Shown: positions 24,525 through 31,725, counted from the first letter of the stretch. The stretch: DNA of 64,000 nucleotides from Roseateles_C aquae (GCF_032337115.1 NZ_JAVXZY010000002.1:682001-746000), one strand, 5' to 3'. The notes: generated by a model not told the origin, from the sequence alone. Numbers and translations: made by a program.

Positions 24525-25574
24525 TCAGGCCGCCACGGCCTTGTTCTTCTGGGTTTCGGCGAGGAAGCGATCCTCGATGAAGTCCTTCTCGACCAGGCTG
24601 CGCTTGAGCGTGTCCTGCAGGTCTTCGTAGCGTGACTTCAGCTGTTCCAGCTCGCGCTGCAGCTCCTCGGAGGCGGTCTCCGTCGGGCCATGGCTTTCGG
24701 GTGGATCGGCCGACAGCACTTCGAGATCGGCACGCAGCTTTTCCAGCTGGCGATCGGCATTGGCGAGGCGATCGCGCAGGTCAGCGTTCTCGGTCTTCAG
24801 CTGTTTGAGCTCGGCGCGTGAGGCGCCCTCTTCGCTGCGCTCCATCGCCCCGCCGCCGTGCGGTGCGATGGCCAGCTCTTCCAGATCGCGCTGCAGGCGC
24901 GCTGCGGCGCGCTCGGCGGTGGCCGCACGCGATTCGCTCAGCTCCAGCTTGTCGCGCAACTGCTGCAACTGCGCATTGGCGTTTTCCAGCCGCTGCTTGG
25001 CCGCCTGCAGGTCTGCCTGGCTGTTCATGTTCTGGCCGGTGCGGGCGCGGAAGGTGTTGAGCAGCCGCGTGTTCTCGTCCAGCCGTTCGCGTGTACGCCC
25101 CAGCTCCATCTGCATACGACGGCGCTGTGCCAGCAAACGATCAACCTCGTTGCGGTGGCTGCGCTTGAGCTGTTCCAGCAGCTCCGGGCTCATGCCAGCC
25201 GGCGTCTCCGGCCATTCCGGGCGCGACTCCTCATCGGCATCCGGGTCGTCGTCATCGGCATCGATGCCGTAGCTGTCGAGCAGCTTGCGTATCAAGTCAG
25301 GCAGCTCTTCCAGGCCCTTGAGGTCGACATCAACCGGGCCGGCATGCCGGCTGATGCCACCACGCTCGGCGACTCGCATCAGCTCGTGGGCGGCAATCTT
25401 CATCTCCCGCCCGGAGTCGCGCACCTCACGCAGCGCGTTGACGATGTAGATGTGATTGCTCTGCTCGTAGCGCGTCATGCGCCAGTAGGTGCCCACGGCG
25501 ACGATCACAACGGCCGCATTGACCACAAACAGCGAGACCGCTGCCAGGCTTTCGAGCGTGAGATCCAGGGCCAT
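24525..25574 (-). CDS. Membrane-anchored coiled-coil protein of unknown function
   Basis: 349 residues. One N-terminal membrane segment (LAAVSLFVVNAAVVIVAVGT, about 9-28) is followed by a helical region with an acidic insert (DADDDDPDADEESRPEW, about 105-121), then long heptad-like coiled coil from about 130 to the end (QLKRSHRNEVDRLLAQRRR, LQQLRDKLELSESRAATAE, LRDRLANADRQLEKLRADL). It follows a CheX-like gene and a response regulator on the same strand, 12 bases after the latter, so it may be an output or scaffold of that module. I do not recognise a named family. Confidence 0.75.
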   Translation of the reverse strand: MALDLTLESLAAVSLFVVNAAVVIVAVGTYWRMTRYEQSNHIYIVNALREVRDSGREMKIAAHELMRVAERGGISRHAGPVDVDLKGLEELPDLIRKLLDSYGIDADDDDPDADEESRPEWPETPAGMSPELLEQLKRSHRNEVDRLLAQRRRMQMELGRTRERLDENTRLLNTFRARTGQNMNSQADLQAAKQRLENANAQLQQLRDKLELSESRAATAERAAARLQRDLEELAIAPHGGGAMERSEEGASRAELKQLKTENADLRDRLANADRQLEKLRADLEVLSADPPESHGPTETASEELQRELEQLKSRYEDLQDTLKRSLVEKDFIEDRFLAETQKNKAVAA

Positions 25575-25586
25575 GGTGTTGGGCGC

Positions 25587-26498
25587 TCAGATCCGGAAGA
25601 AGGCCATGCGGCCCTCGCCGTAGCCAGGGACCGACAGGCGATAGTCGCTGCGGCCGGAATTCTTGTGCATCAGCGCCTCCAGCTTGTCGAAGGGATGGCC
25701 GACCAGGTTCGACAGCTTGAGCTTGATCTCGGGCGCGCCCGCGGTGCGCAGCAACAGGGCGGCGGCGGCGCGCATGAAGCGGTCCGAGTTCTGGATCATC
25801 TCTGGCGTCGGCTTGCCCATCTGCATGGCCATGCGCACCGGCGGCGGCTGCAGCTGGGCGTTGCCACCACCGAGGATGCAGCAGGCGTTGACGTCCAAAA
25901 TGCCCAGCGCATGGGGCGTCTTCTGGCCGTCGGCGCCGTAAATGGCGATGCTGTGCGGCAGCTTCAGATCGGCCATGGTCTGCTCATTGGCCGCGATCAA
26001 GCGAAAGGGAATCTGGCCCAGCGTGGTCTTGATCAGGGCAGCCAGCGCATCACGCGACTCCAGGGCGGCCGGCGGTTCCAACGCGGCCATCTGGATGGCG
26101 GTGATGCGATCGGTGAGCGCACGCTGCACCTCGCGCAGCAGATCTTCGTCGTTGAAGGGCTTGTTGATGACGAAGACCGCGCCGTTGCTGCGCGCCTCGT
26201 TCAGGTGCCGTTCTGCGGTTTCCGTGGTGACGAAGCCCACCTTGACGTCGTTCAGCCCCAGCTGGCGCAGCGCCTGCAGCATCTCGATGCCGCTGACCAC
26301 CGGCATATGCCAGTCGGAGATGATCAGGTCCGGCTTGAAGCTGGAGACCAGGCGCAGCGCCTGTTCCCCGTTGCCGGCTGTCTCGATCAGCATGGGGCCA
26401 AGCTGCGCCATCTCCAGGACGCGGTGGATGATCGCCTGTATCGCCCGACTGTCGTCGACGATCAGAACGCGCAAATGTGCGGGGCTGTTGTCTGGCAT
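25587..26498 (-). CDS. Response regulator with an uncharacterised C-terminal domain
   Basis: 303 residues. Receiver at about 8-135 with IVDDSRAIQAII, phosphoacceptor Asp in LIISDWHMPVVSG, the Thr of GFVTTET and the Lys of INKPFNDEDLL. The C-terminal 150 residues (LGQIPFRLIAANEQTMAD, LGILDVNACCILGGGNAQLQ, MGKPTPEMIQNSDRFMRAA) contain no DNA-binding or enzymatic motif; the pattern is loosely reminiscent of CheX/CheC-like domains, which is inference. A CheX-like gene lies upstream beyond a MITE, and the coiled-coil gene follows closely. Confidence 0.85.
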   Translation of the reverse strand: MPDNSPAHLRVLIVDDSRAIQAIIHRVLEMAQLGPMLIETAGNGEQALRLVSSFKPDLIISDWHMPVVSGIEMLQALRQLGLNDVKVGFVTTETAERHLNEARSNGAVFVINKPFNDEDLLREVQRALTDRITAIQMAALEPPAALESRDALAALIKTTLGQIPFRLIAANEQTMADLKLPHSIAIYGADGQKTPHALGILDVNACCILGGGNAQLQPPPVRMAMQMGKPTPEMIQNSDRFMRAAAALLLRTAGAPEIKLKLSNLVGHPFDKLEALMHKNSGRSDYRLSVPGYGEGRMAFFRI

Positions 26499-26511
26499 GG
26501 CGTCGCTCTAG

Positions 26512-26776
26512 GGCCTGTTAATACGGTGTCTGCCTGTGCGAGAGGGGCTCAAAGGGCCCCAATCCAGGCGGACGACGACGCCCAGGCTGGCTTGCCTGGG
26601 CGAGAAGTTCAACACAGAGTGGGGCCCATTGAGCCCCTCTCCCGCAGGGTTGCCACACAAATGGCCGTGCACGTCCTTGCAAAGCCGCACCGGGGGAGTG
26701 ACCCCGGTTTCGTTTGGCGCCTCGTTCACGGCAATTTGTGTGGCAACGCATCAGGCAGACATCGTGTTAGCAGGCC
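26512..26776. mobile_element. MITE, 265 bp, with CTAG target duplication
   Basis: Terminal inverted repeats begin GGCCTGTTAATACGGTGTCT on the left and GGCCTGCTAACACGATGTCT on the inner-facing right end (22 of the first 25 bases match) and are flanked by CTAG on both sides (26508-26511, 26777-26780). Because CTAG is a palindrome, TA with ends one base longer is equally possible. Inside are two large hairpins: 26540-26562 with 26620-26641 (inner stem CGCCCAGGC/GCCTGGGCG) and 26649-26669 with 26727-26747. There is no credible coding frame. It lies between the CheX-like gene and the response regulator. Confidence 0.85.
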
Positions 26777-27253
26777 CTAGCAGGGATGCAAGGGGTCAAT
26801 CAGCAGCACGGCAATGCGGTGCTGCTGCTCGGATTTGGCACGGAAGACCGGGAAACTCGCGCGCAGGCACAGCGCTTCACTGCGCGCAGCGTCCAGCAAT
26901 TCGGGCAGGCCCAGTTCGGCATGGCCGCTGTGGTCCAGCGCTGCGATCACGCAGCCGCTAAAGATATTGCACAGCTCGGCGCAGGCGTCACGAACGTCAG
27001 CGGCGCTGAGTGCCTCGGGCGCCTGGCCAAACATCGCCGCGGCCAGCTCGTGGGCGTCTTCGGGCCCCAGCAAGACCAGCACGCCGGCAGGCGGCAAGGC
27101 CTCGCCCATGCAAATCGGCAGCAGGAAGCAGGCATCGTCGCGCCTGGGCTGAGGCGCCGTCTGGCTGGGCTCGAAATCGCAGGGCCAGCCAGCCAACGCG
27201 GTCCAGGCACGAGAGAGTTTGTTCTCGATGTCGTGCGACTGCGATGCTTCCAT
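26777..27253 (-). CDS. CheX/CheC-like protein
   Basis: 158 residues. The central segment ADVRDACAELCNIFSGCVIA resembles the helix carrying the conserved acidic and Asn residues of CheC/CheX phosphatases, preceded by GVLVLLGPEDAHELAAAMFG, typical of that fold. A role in dephosphorylating or sensing the downstream response regulator is suggested by the pairing, but the match is by eye. The TAG stop lies in the CTAG duplicated by the adjacent MITE, and the reading frame is intact. Confidence 0.6.
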   Translation of the reverse strand: MEASQSHDIENKLSRAWTALAGWPCDFEPSQTAPQPRRDDACFLLPICMGEALPPAGVLVLLGPEDAHELAAAMFGQAPEALSAADVRDACAELCNIFSGCVIAALDHSGHAELGLPELLDAARSEALCLRASFPVFRAKSEQQHRIAVLLIDPLHPC

Positions 27254-27357
27254 GAGTAGTGCTTGAGTTTGATCCCGAGCGCGCGAACGTCAAGCGCACA
27301 AATGCAGGCAATGGCACGGTCATCTTTGCGCCGCAGGCGCCCTGGCAAGGCTTTGGC

Positions 27358-27657
27358 ATGATGGCAAGCATGCTTGGTCGCCCCTTCCATATCCAGCTGC
27401 TCGATGCCGAGGGCCAGCGGCTCGCGTTCACCGCGGCGCCAGAGCAAAGCGTGCTTGAAGCCGCCCTGGCCGCGGGCCTGGCGCCGCGCCGGTCTTGCCG
27501 CAACGGCAGTTGCCGCGCCTGTCTCTGCCGGTTAGAGCTGGGTCAGATTGCCTACCGGATTGACTGGCCTGGGCTCAGCGCCGAGGAAAAGGCGGCGGGT
27601 TGGATCCTGCCCTGCGTGGCCGAGGCGCGCAGCGATCTGAACTTGCGCTACGAGTGA
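27358..27657 (+). CDS. 2Fe-2S ferredoxin-like protein
   Basis: About 99 residues. The cluster-binding pattern is Cys-x4-Cys-x2-Cys in SCRNGSCRACLC, with the fourth Cys in GWILPCVAEARSDL, as in plant-type [2Fe-2S] ferredoxin domains. Three in-frame ATGs (27358, 27361, 27370) are possible starts; the longer frame upstream has no family support. It diverges from the CheX-like gene. The electron partner is not evident from neighbours. Confidence 0.82.
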   Translation: MMASMLGRPFHIQLLDAEGQRLAFTAAPEQSVLEAALAAGLAPRRSCRNGSCRACLCRLELGQIAYRIDWPGLSAEEKAAGWILPCVAEARSDLNLRYE

Positions 27658-27744
27658 AAACCGGCCGCCAGCAGCGACAATCGAGCACTTTGCAGTCCCG
27701 ACTGCGCCACGCTGGCGGTCTCGCCGCCCGGCGACAAGGCCTCC

Positions 27745-28335
27745 ATGCATCGCACCATCTTCACCACCCCCCTCGTCAACACCCTGCTGCGCGGCGTTTC
27801 GCTCACCTTCCTGCGCCTGAGCGGCTGGAAGGTCGAGGGCTCCTTGCCCGATGCCCAGCGCCGCTGCGTGTTGATTGCCGCGCCGCACACCAGCAACTGG
27901 GACCTGCCTTACACACTGATGGTGTCGTTCGCGCTGCGCCTGAATCCGCACTGGATGGGCAAGCAGCAGATCTTCCGCTTCCCCTTTGGTGCACTGATGC
28001 GCTGGCTGGGCGGCATCGCCGTCAATCGATCGCAGGCCAACAATCTGGTTGCCGCCTCGGCCGAGGCCCTGACCACGGCTGACAGCGACTGGCAGTTGAT
28101 CGTGCCGCCCGAAGGCACACGCAGCAAGACGCGCTATTGGAAGACCGGTTTCTACTGGATCGCCCACACGGCCCAGCTGCCCATCGTGATGGCCTATATG
28201 GACTACGAACGCAAGCTGGCCGGCCTCGGGCCGGTGTTCCAGCCCAGCGGCGACATCGAGGCCGATATGGTCAAGATCAAGCAGTTCTATGCCCAGTTCA
28301 AGGGCAAGAACGCCCAGCAGTTCGACACCGCCTGA
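27745..28335 (+). CDS. Lysophospholipid acyltransferase-family protein (PlsC-like), second copy
   Basis: 196 residues with the H-x4-D block APHTSNWDLPYT and the substrate block VPPEGTRSKTRYWKTGFY. It shares HTSNWD, a WLGGIAVNRS-type segment and overall length with the protein at 8232-8885, so the two are paralogues. One hydrophobic N-terminal stretch may sit in the membrane interface. The acyl acceptor is unknown. A bidirectional terminator follows. Confidence 0.87.
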   Translation: MHRTIFTTPLVNTLLRGVSLTFLRLSGWKVEGSLPDAQRRCVLIAAPHTSNWDLPYTLMVSFALRLNPHWMGKQQIFRFPFGALMRWLGGIAVNRSQANNLVAASAEALTTADSDWQLIVPPEGTRSKTRYWKTGFYWIAHTAQLPIVMAYMDYERKLAGLGPVFQPSGDIEADMVKIKQFYAQFKGKNAQQFDTA

Positions 28336-28362
28336 GCCTGAACCGACGCACCGGCGCAAAGA

Positions 28363-28397
28363 AAAAGCCCGCGGCCGGTAACGGCTGGCGGGCTTTT
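28363..28397. terminator. Bidirectional terminator between the acyltransferase and minE
   Basis: Perfect 10-bp stem AAAAGCCCGC / GCGGGCTTTT (28363-28372 and 28388-28397, 15-base loop). It gives T-rich tails on both strands and lies between convergent genes. Confidence 0.9.
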
Positions 28398-28418
28398 GCA
28401 ATCAGGGCGGAACGCGCG

Positions 28419-28679
28419 TCAGCGTGCCGCCTCCGGCAGCTCGATCTTCACTTCCAGCACCTCCAGATTGTCCTGGCGCTCCATATGCACCTTGATGTCT
28501 TCCGGGTTGATGGAGACGTATTTGGAGATCACCGCCACCAGCTCGCGCTGCAGCTGGGGCAGATAGTCCGGGCTGGCGCTGCGACCGCTGCGCTCATGGG
28601 CCAGGATCAGTTGCAGACGCTCCTTGGCGACACTGGCCGTGCTCTTCTTCTCACCGAGGAAAAAGGACAGAAATCCCAT
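28419..28679 (-). CDS. minE: Cell division topological specificity factor MinE
   Basis: Drives pole-to-pole oscillation by stimulating the MinD ATPase. The 86-residue product has the membrane-targeting N-terminus MGFLSFFLGEKKSTASVAKE, the MinD-binding helix/strand RLQLILAHERSG and the C-terminal dimer strands (LEVLEVKIELP). ATG at 28679; the longer upstream frame is inside minD. Order minC-minD-minE on the minus strand. Confidence 0.97.
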   Translation of the reverse strand: MGFLSFFLGEKKSTASVAKERLQLILAHERSGRSASPDYLPQLQRELVAVISKYVSINPEDIKVHMERQDNLEVLEVKIELPEAAR

Positions 28680-28692
28680 AGCAGCCGCCCCC

Positions 28693-29508
28693 TCACTTAC
28701 CGCCGAACAGGCGTTTGAAGAAGCCGGGCTTGACCGCCTCGATGAAGCGCATCGGCTTGTCCTCGCCGAGGAAGCGGGCCACCACATCGGCATAGGCCTC
28801 GGACACGTCCGAGCCCTTCATATGAATGGCCGGCAGACCCTGGTTGGACGCTTGCAGCACGATCTCGCTCTCCGGGATCACGCCGATCAGCGGCGTGCGC
28901 AGGATCTCGTGAATATCCTCCAGCGACAGCATCTGGCCGCCCTCGACCCGGTTCGGGTTGTAGCGGGTGATCAGCAGATGCTCCTTGATCGGCTCCTTGC
29001 CCTCGATCGCACGCTTGGTCTTGCTGTTGAGCATGCCAAGAATGCGGTCCGAGTCGCGCACCGAGGAGACTTCCGGATTGGTCACCACCAGGGCCTCGTC
29101 GGCATAGTGCATGGCCATCAGCGCGCCGGTTTCGATGCCGGCCGGCGAGTCGCAGACGATGAAGTCGAACTCCATGGCCTTCAGCTCTTCCAGCACGCGC
29201 TCGACGCCTTCCTGGGTCAGCGCGTCCTTGTCGCGGGTCTGCGAGGCGGCCAGGATGTAGAGCTTGTCGAGCTGCTTGTCCTTGATCAGCGCCTGGCTGA
29301 GCTTGATCTCGTCGTTGATGACGTTGATCAAGTCGTAAACAACGCGACGCTCGCAGCCCATGATCAGGTCGAGATTGCGCAAACCGACGTCGAAGTCGAT
29401 CACCGCGGTCTTGTAGCCGCGAATCGCGAGTCCGGTTGCAAAGCTGGCGCTGGTGGTGGTCTTGCCCACCCCGCCCTTGCCCGAGGTCACCACGACGATC
29501 TTGGTCAT
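28693..29508 (-). CDS. minD: Septum site-determining ATPase MinD
   Basis: Membrane-binding ParA-type ATPase that carries MinC to the poles. The 271-residue protein has the deviant Walker A SGKGGVGKTTTSASFA, switch residues in DFIVCDSPAGIETG, and the C-terminal amphipathic helix AVKPGFFKRLFGGK used for membrane attachment. It lies 13 bases upstream of minE. Confidence 0.98.
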   Translation of the reverse strand: MTKIVVVTSGKGGVGKTTTSASFATGLAIRGYKTAVIDFDVGLRNLDLIMGCERRVVYDLINVINDEIKLSQALIKDKQLDKLYILAASQTRDKDALTQEGVERVLEELKAMEFDFIVCDSPAGIETGALMAMHYADEALVVTNPEVSSVRDSDRILGMLNSKTKRAIEGKEPIKEHLLITRYNPNRVEGGQMLSLEDIHEILRTPLIGVIPESEIVLQASNQGLPAIHMKGSDVSEAYADVVARFLGEDKPMRFIEAVKPGFFKRLFGGK

Positions 29509-29557
29509 CGATTGCGTTCCTTTTTCAGTGTTACGAGTCGGCCTGACAGCAGCCGGC

Positions 29558-30421
29558 TCAGAGTTTCAGTGCTTCCATCACCAGCTTCTCGCCATCCAGC
29601 CGGATCTGCGCCGGCTTGCCCAGCACGGTGTCGGGCAGCGGGTTCTCGGTGGTGCGGTAGATGCCGGCAATGGCAATCAGTTCGGCTTCCATGCTGGCGG
29701 CAAAAATGCGCGCCTCGGTATTGCCACGCGCGCCGGCGATGGCCTTGCCGCGCAGCGGTGCGTAGACGTGAATATTGCCGTCGGCAATCACCTCGGCACC
29801 ATGGTTGACCAGGGCCATCACGATCAAATCGGCGCCCTTGGCATAGACCTGCTGGCCGGAGCGCAGCGGCTTGTCGACGATCACGGTCTTGGCCGGCTCG
29901 CCGGGCACGCGCACCTCGCGCACCTGCTCGACGATGACCTCCTTGATCACTTCCCGCACCACCTCGGCGGCTGGCGTGGCGGCGGCCGCCACGGCACGCG
30001 CCTCGACCCGTTGATCCAGATCGGCCTCGGCCAGACCAGCAGCCTCGGCCGCGGCAAGCTGTTCAGGGCTTGCACCGCTGACGGCAACCGCCTGCAGGCG
30101 ATGCCGCTTCAACAGTGCCTGCAGCGCCGGGAAATCAAGCTGCGGCGCGGCCACGGCCAAGCTCAGCTGGCCGGCGGCATCGGCACTCGCCTCGGGCGCC
30201 GGCAGTTGCGAGAGTTCCAGGACCACGGGCTCGTGGTTGAAGACATCGGGCGTATCACCCAAACGGGCCTGCAAGGCCGCCGCCAGTTGATCAAGATCGC
30301 TGCTGCGCAGCACCAGCGTCAGGGCTGCCAGCGAGGTGCTCTTCAACTCGAACAGCTCTGCCGTGCGCGTCGTGCCGGCTGCACGCGGTGTGTCCTGACG
30401 TCCCTCGCCTGCCTGGGTCAT
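29558..30421 (-). CDS. minC: Septum site-determining protein MinC
   Basis: FtsZ polymerisation inhibitor. The 287-residue protein has the N-terminal domain (ELKSTSLAALTLVLRSSDLD, LVLELSQLPAPEAS-like), a variable Ala-rich linker at about 110-170, and the C-terminal beta-helix that binds MinD, with LRSGQQVYAKGADLIVMALV, GAEVIADGNIHVYAPLRGKA and GARGNTEARIFAASMEAELI. First gene of minCDE, starting just next to the 1-kb non-coding region. Confidence 0.95.
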   Translation of the reverse strand: MTQAGEGRQDTPRAAGTTRTAELFELKSTSLAALTLVLRSSDLDQLAAALQARLGDTPDVFNHEPVVLELSQLPAPEASADAAGQLSLAVAAPQLDFPALQALLKRHRLQAVAVSGASPEQLAAAEAAGLAEADLDQRVEARAVAAAATPAAEVVREVIKEVIVEQVREVRVPGEPAKTVIVDKPLRSGQQVYAKGADLIVMALVNHGAEVIADGNIHVYAPLRGKAIAGARGNTEARIFAASMEAELIAIAGIYRTTENPLPDTVLGKPAQIRLDGEKLVMEALKL

Positions 30422-30445
30422 GGATGGTTTCTATGCTGCAAAGCG

Positions 30446-30455
30446 GCGGATTTTA
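30446..30455 (-). promoter_or_regulatory. Promoter-like TAAAATCCG motif before minC
   Basis: TAAAATCCG on the minus strand about 26 bases before the minC start, related to the TAAAATCGCG word found ahead of glnS, metG and DUF3460. No clear -35. Confidence 0.4.
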
Positions 30456-30546
30456 GCCCTGTGTCGAAGGCGCTCTCTAGGCATTGCCCCCAGGCCTCCA
30501 CACCGCCGCTGCCTCAATTGCGGGCAGCGCAAGGGCAGGCCTTTGC

Positions 30547-30559
30547 AATCAAGCACTTA
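30547..30559 (+). promoter_or_regulatory. IHF-type site 1
   Basis: AATCAAGCACTTA, an exact match to WATCAANNNNTTR; followed by G as in copies 2-4. Confidence 0.5.
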
Positions 30560-30588
30560 GCCCGGCTTTGTGCAGCTCACTCACAGAC

Positions 30589-30597
30589 TTGTCCACA
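30589..30597 (+). promoter_or_regulatory. DnaA-box-like site TTGTCCACA
   Basis: One base from TTATCCACA. It recurs identically at 31319-31327. Confidence 0.55.
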
Positions 30598-30687
30598 AAA
30601 TGCGGGGACGAAACCGGGCACGATCGCCACGCGGCCAAAACGCTGACAACAAAAAATTTATGTCGCAATGCGTTGCCGCCCCTTGAC

Positions 30688-30696
30688 TTATCCCCA
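30688..30696 (+). promoter_or_regulatory. DnaA-box-like site TTATCCCCA
   Basis: One mismatch to TTATCCACA, same orientation as the other boxes. Confidence 0.45.
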
Positions 30697-30776
30697 CGAG
30701 CACGCCCTGCGCTTTTCTGTGTCGAGCATGCTGCATTGCATCTACAGGTTTCCCCGAAAGCACCCGGCGATCTCGC

Positions 30777-30789
30777 TAAGTTGTTGATT
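30777..30789 (-). promoter_or_regulatory. IHF-type site, minus strand
   Basis: AATCAACAACTTA on the minus strand matches WATCAANNNNTTR exactly. It sits at the edge of the AT-rich stretch TTGTTGATTTATATAG. Confidence 0.5.
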
Positions 30790-30845
30790 TATATAGCCGT
30801 CATCAAACTGCAAAAAATTGAGGCAGGCCAAGGCCAGCGGCGATG

Positions 30846-30858
30846 AATCAAGGGTTTA
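30846..30858 (+). promoter_or_regulatory. IHF-type site 2
   Basis: AATCAAGGGTTTA, exact match to the consensus, 42 bases before the perfect DnaA box. Confidence 0.5.
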
Positions 30859-30875
30859 GCTGCTGCGGCGACAGC

Positions 30876-30896
30876 TTCTCCACAAAGTTATCCACA
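30876..30896 (+). promoter_or_regulatory. Two neighbouring DnaA boxes, one perfect
   Basis: TTCTCCACA at 30876-30884 (one mismatch) and TTATCCACA at 30888-30896 (perfect), three bases apart in the same orientation. Confidence 0.7.
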
Positions 30897-30927
30897 ACAT
30901 CGGTGGATAGCTTTTGCGGCGCAAATG

Positions 30928-30940
30928 AATCAAGCACTTA
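30928..30940 (+). promoter_or_regulatory. IHF-type site 3
   Basis: AATCAAGCACTTA, identical to the copy at 30547. Confidence 0.5.
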
Positions 30941-31137
30941 GCGTTGTTCCTTCAGCTTCTGATGAGCTTGCTGCGCCAAGTGTCGCCGCCATCGACCGCG
31001 AGATCGGGCCATCGTCGATGCGCATGCTGCACACAAAACGGCGCCACTCTCAAACGCTGCATCGGCTCGGCCGCACAGACTGCACCGAAACGACACAACC
31101 CTGACACACAGGCCAAAAAAACTCTTGACAACCCAAC

Positions 31138-31146
31138 TTGTCCCCA
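31138..31146 (+). promoter_or_regulatory. DnaA-box-like site TTGTCCCCA
   Basis: Two mismatches to TTATCCACA; same orientation as the rest. Confidence 0.3.
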
Positions 31147-31207
31147 TCAAATCGTGAGCGAACGCGGGCATCAGCCCTGCCCAGCATCACACTCAAGAAG
31201 ATTTCAT

Positions 31208-31220
31208 CAAGTCATTGATT
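31208..31220 (-). promoter_or_regulatory. IHF-type site, minus strand
   Basis: AATCAATGACTTG on the minus strand matches WATCAANNNNTTR. The plus strand over the same bases is one base short of a match. Confidence 0.45.
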
Positions 31221-31276
31221 TCAAATGACAAATAGCCGCAACCAGTGCATGTACAGCCGACTGGCGAGGGACGAAA

Positions 31277-31289
31277 AATCAAGGACTTA
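31277..31289 (+). promoter_or_regulatory. IHF-type site 4
   Basis: AATCAAGGACTTA, exact consensus match, followed by GCG like sites 3 and 5. Confidence 0.5.
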
Positions 31290-31318
31290 GCGCCGCAGCC
31301 CCGTGCTTTCCCACAGAC

Positions 31319-31368
31319 TTGTCCACACCCGAGAACAGCGCCCACAGGCTTGATCCACAAGCACTTAG
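31319..31368 (+). promoter_or_regulatory. DnaA-box-like pair plus a degenerate IHF-type motif
   Basis: TTGTCCACA at 31319-31327 and TGATCCACA at 31351-31359 (one mismatch). The latter runs straight into AAGCACTTAG at 31359-31368, the right half of the IHF-type repeat. Confidence 0.5.
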
Positions 31369-31462
31369 CGTGCATTTTTTAAGTCGCGCCAAGGGCCTCG
31401 ACAGCAAGCCCGGGTACATTCGAAGCATCTGCGGCAACCGCCGCCCCATCAGGAGCAAGGCC

Positions 31463-31651
31463 TTGGCAACACCGAATTACAGCTACGAAAAACGCCAACG
31501 CGAACTGGCAAAGAAGCGCAAGGCCGAAGAAAAGCGGATGCGCAAGCTCAGCGGCAAACCGGATTCGCCAGACGACACCCCGGCCGAACAAGACCAGCCC
31601 CCCAGCAACGCTTCGGCCGACCCGGCCGCCGGCGCTGACCGCCCGACCTAA
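31463..31651 (+). CDS. Small basic conserved hypothetical protein (TTG start)
   Basis: 62 residues read from TTG at 31463, with AGGAG seven bases upstream and no ATG near the N-terminus. The first half, ATPNYSYEKRQRELAKKRK then AEEKRMRKLSGK, is strongly basic and helical. The second half is Pro/Asp/Ala-rich and probably disordered. Short YEKRQRELxKKKK proteins of this kind are familiar in Burkholderiales; their function is unknown. It borders the origin-like region, so a nucleic-acid-binding role is possible but unsupported. Confidence 0.75.
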   Translation: MATPNYSYEKRQRELAKKRKAEEKRMRKLSGKPDSPDDTPAEQDQPPSNASADPAAGADRPT

Positions 31652-31725
31652 GCCAAGCGAACAGCCTGACACCGTTCCAAACGCAGCGCGAGTTCACAGC
31701 TGCCTCGGCGCCGGGAGCCTTGCCC

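Larger units (their letters stand above)
30480..31462. other. Non-coding, origin-like region with DnaA boxes and an IHF-site array
   Basis: Nearly 1 kb without a credible gene, bounded by minC (minus) and a small plus-strand gene. It holds one perfect DnaA box (TTATCCACA at 30888), two TTGTCCACA, and TTATCCCCA, TTGTCCCCA, TTCTCCACA and TGATCCACA, all on the plus strand. There are six exact WATCAANNNNTTR matches, AT-rich tracts at 30646-30664 and 30781-30822, and several runs of A or T. Gene orientation reverses across it. This is what an oriC or a DnaA/IHF regulatory locus looks like; dnaA, dnaN and rpmH are not in the window. Confidence 0.6.

Noticed and set aside
26508..26729. Short minus-strand frames inside the first MITE
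   Set aside because: They lie across the hairpins and ends, have no ribosome-binding site and read as random sequence.
30484..31228. Short plus-strand frames (30484-30846, 30944-31228) in the origin-like region
   Set aside because: Amino-acid composition is random-like, no ribosome-binding sites, and they overlap the DnaA and IHF-type sites.
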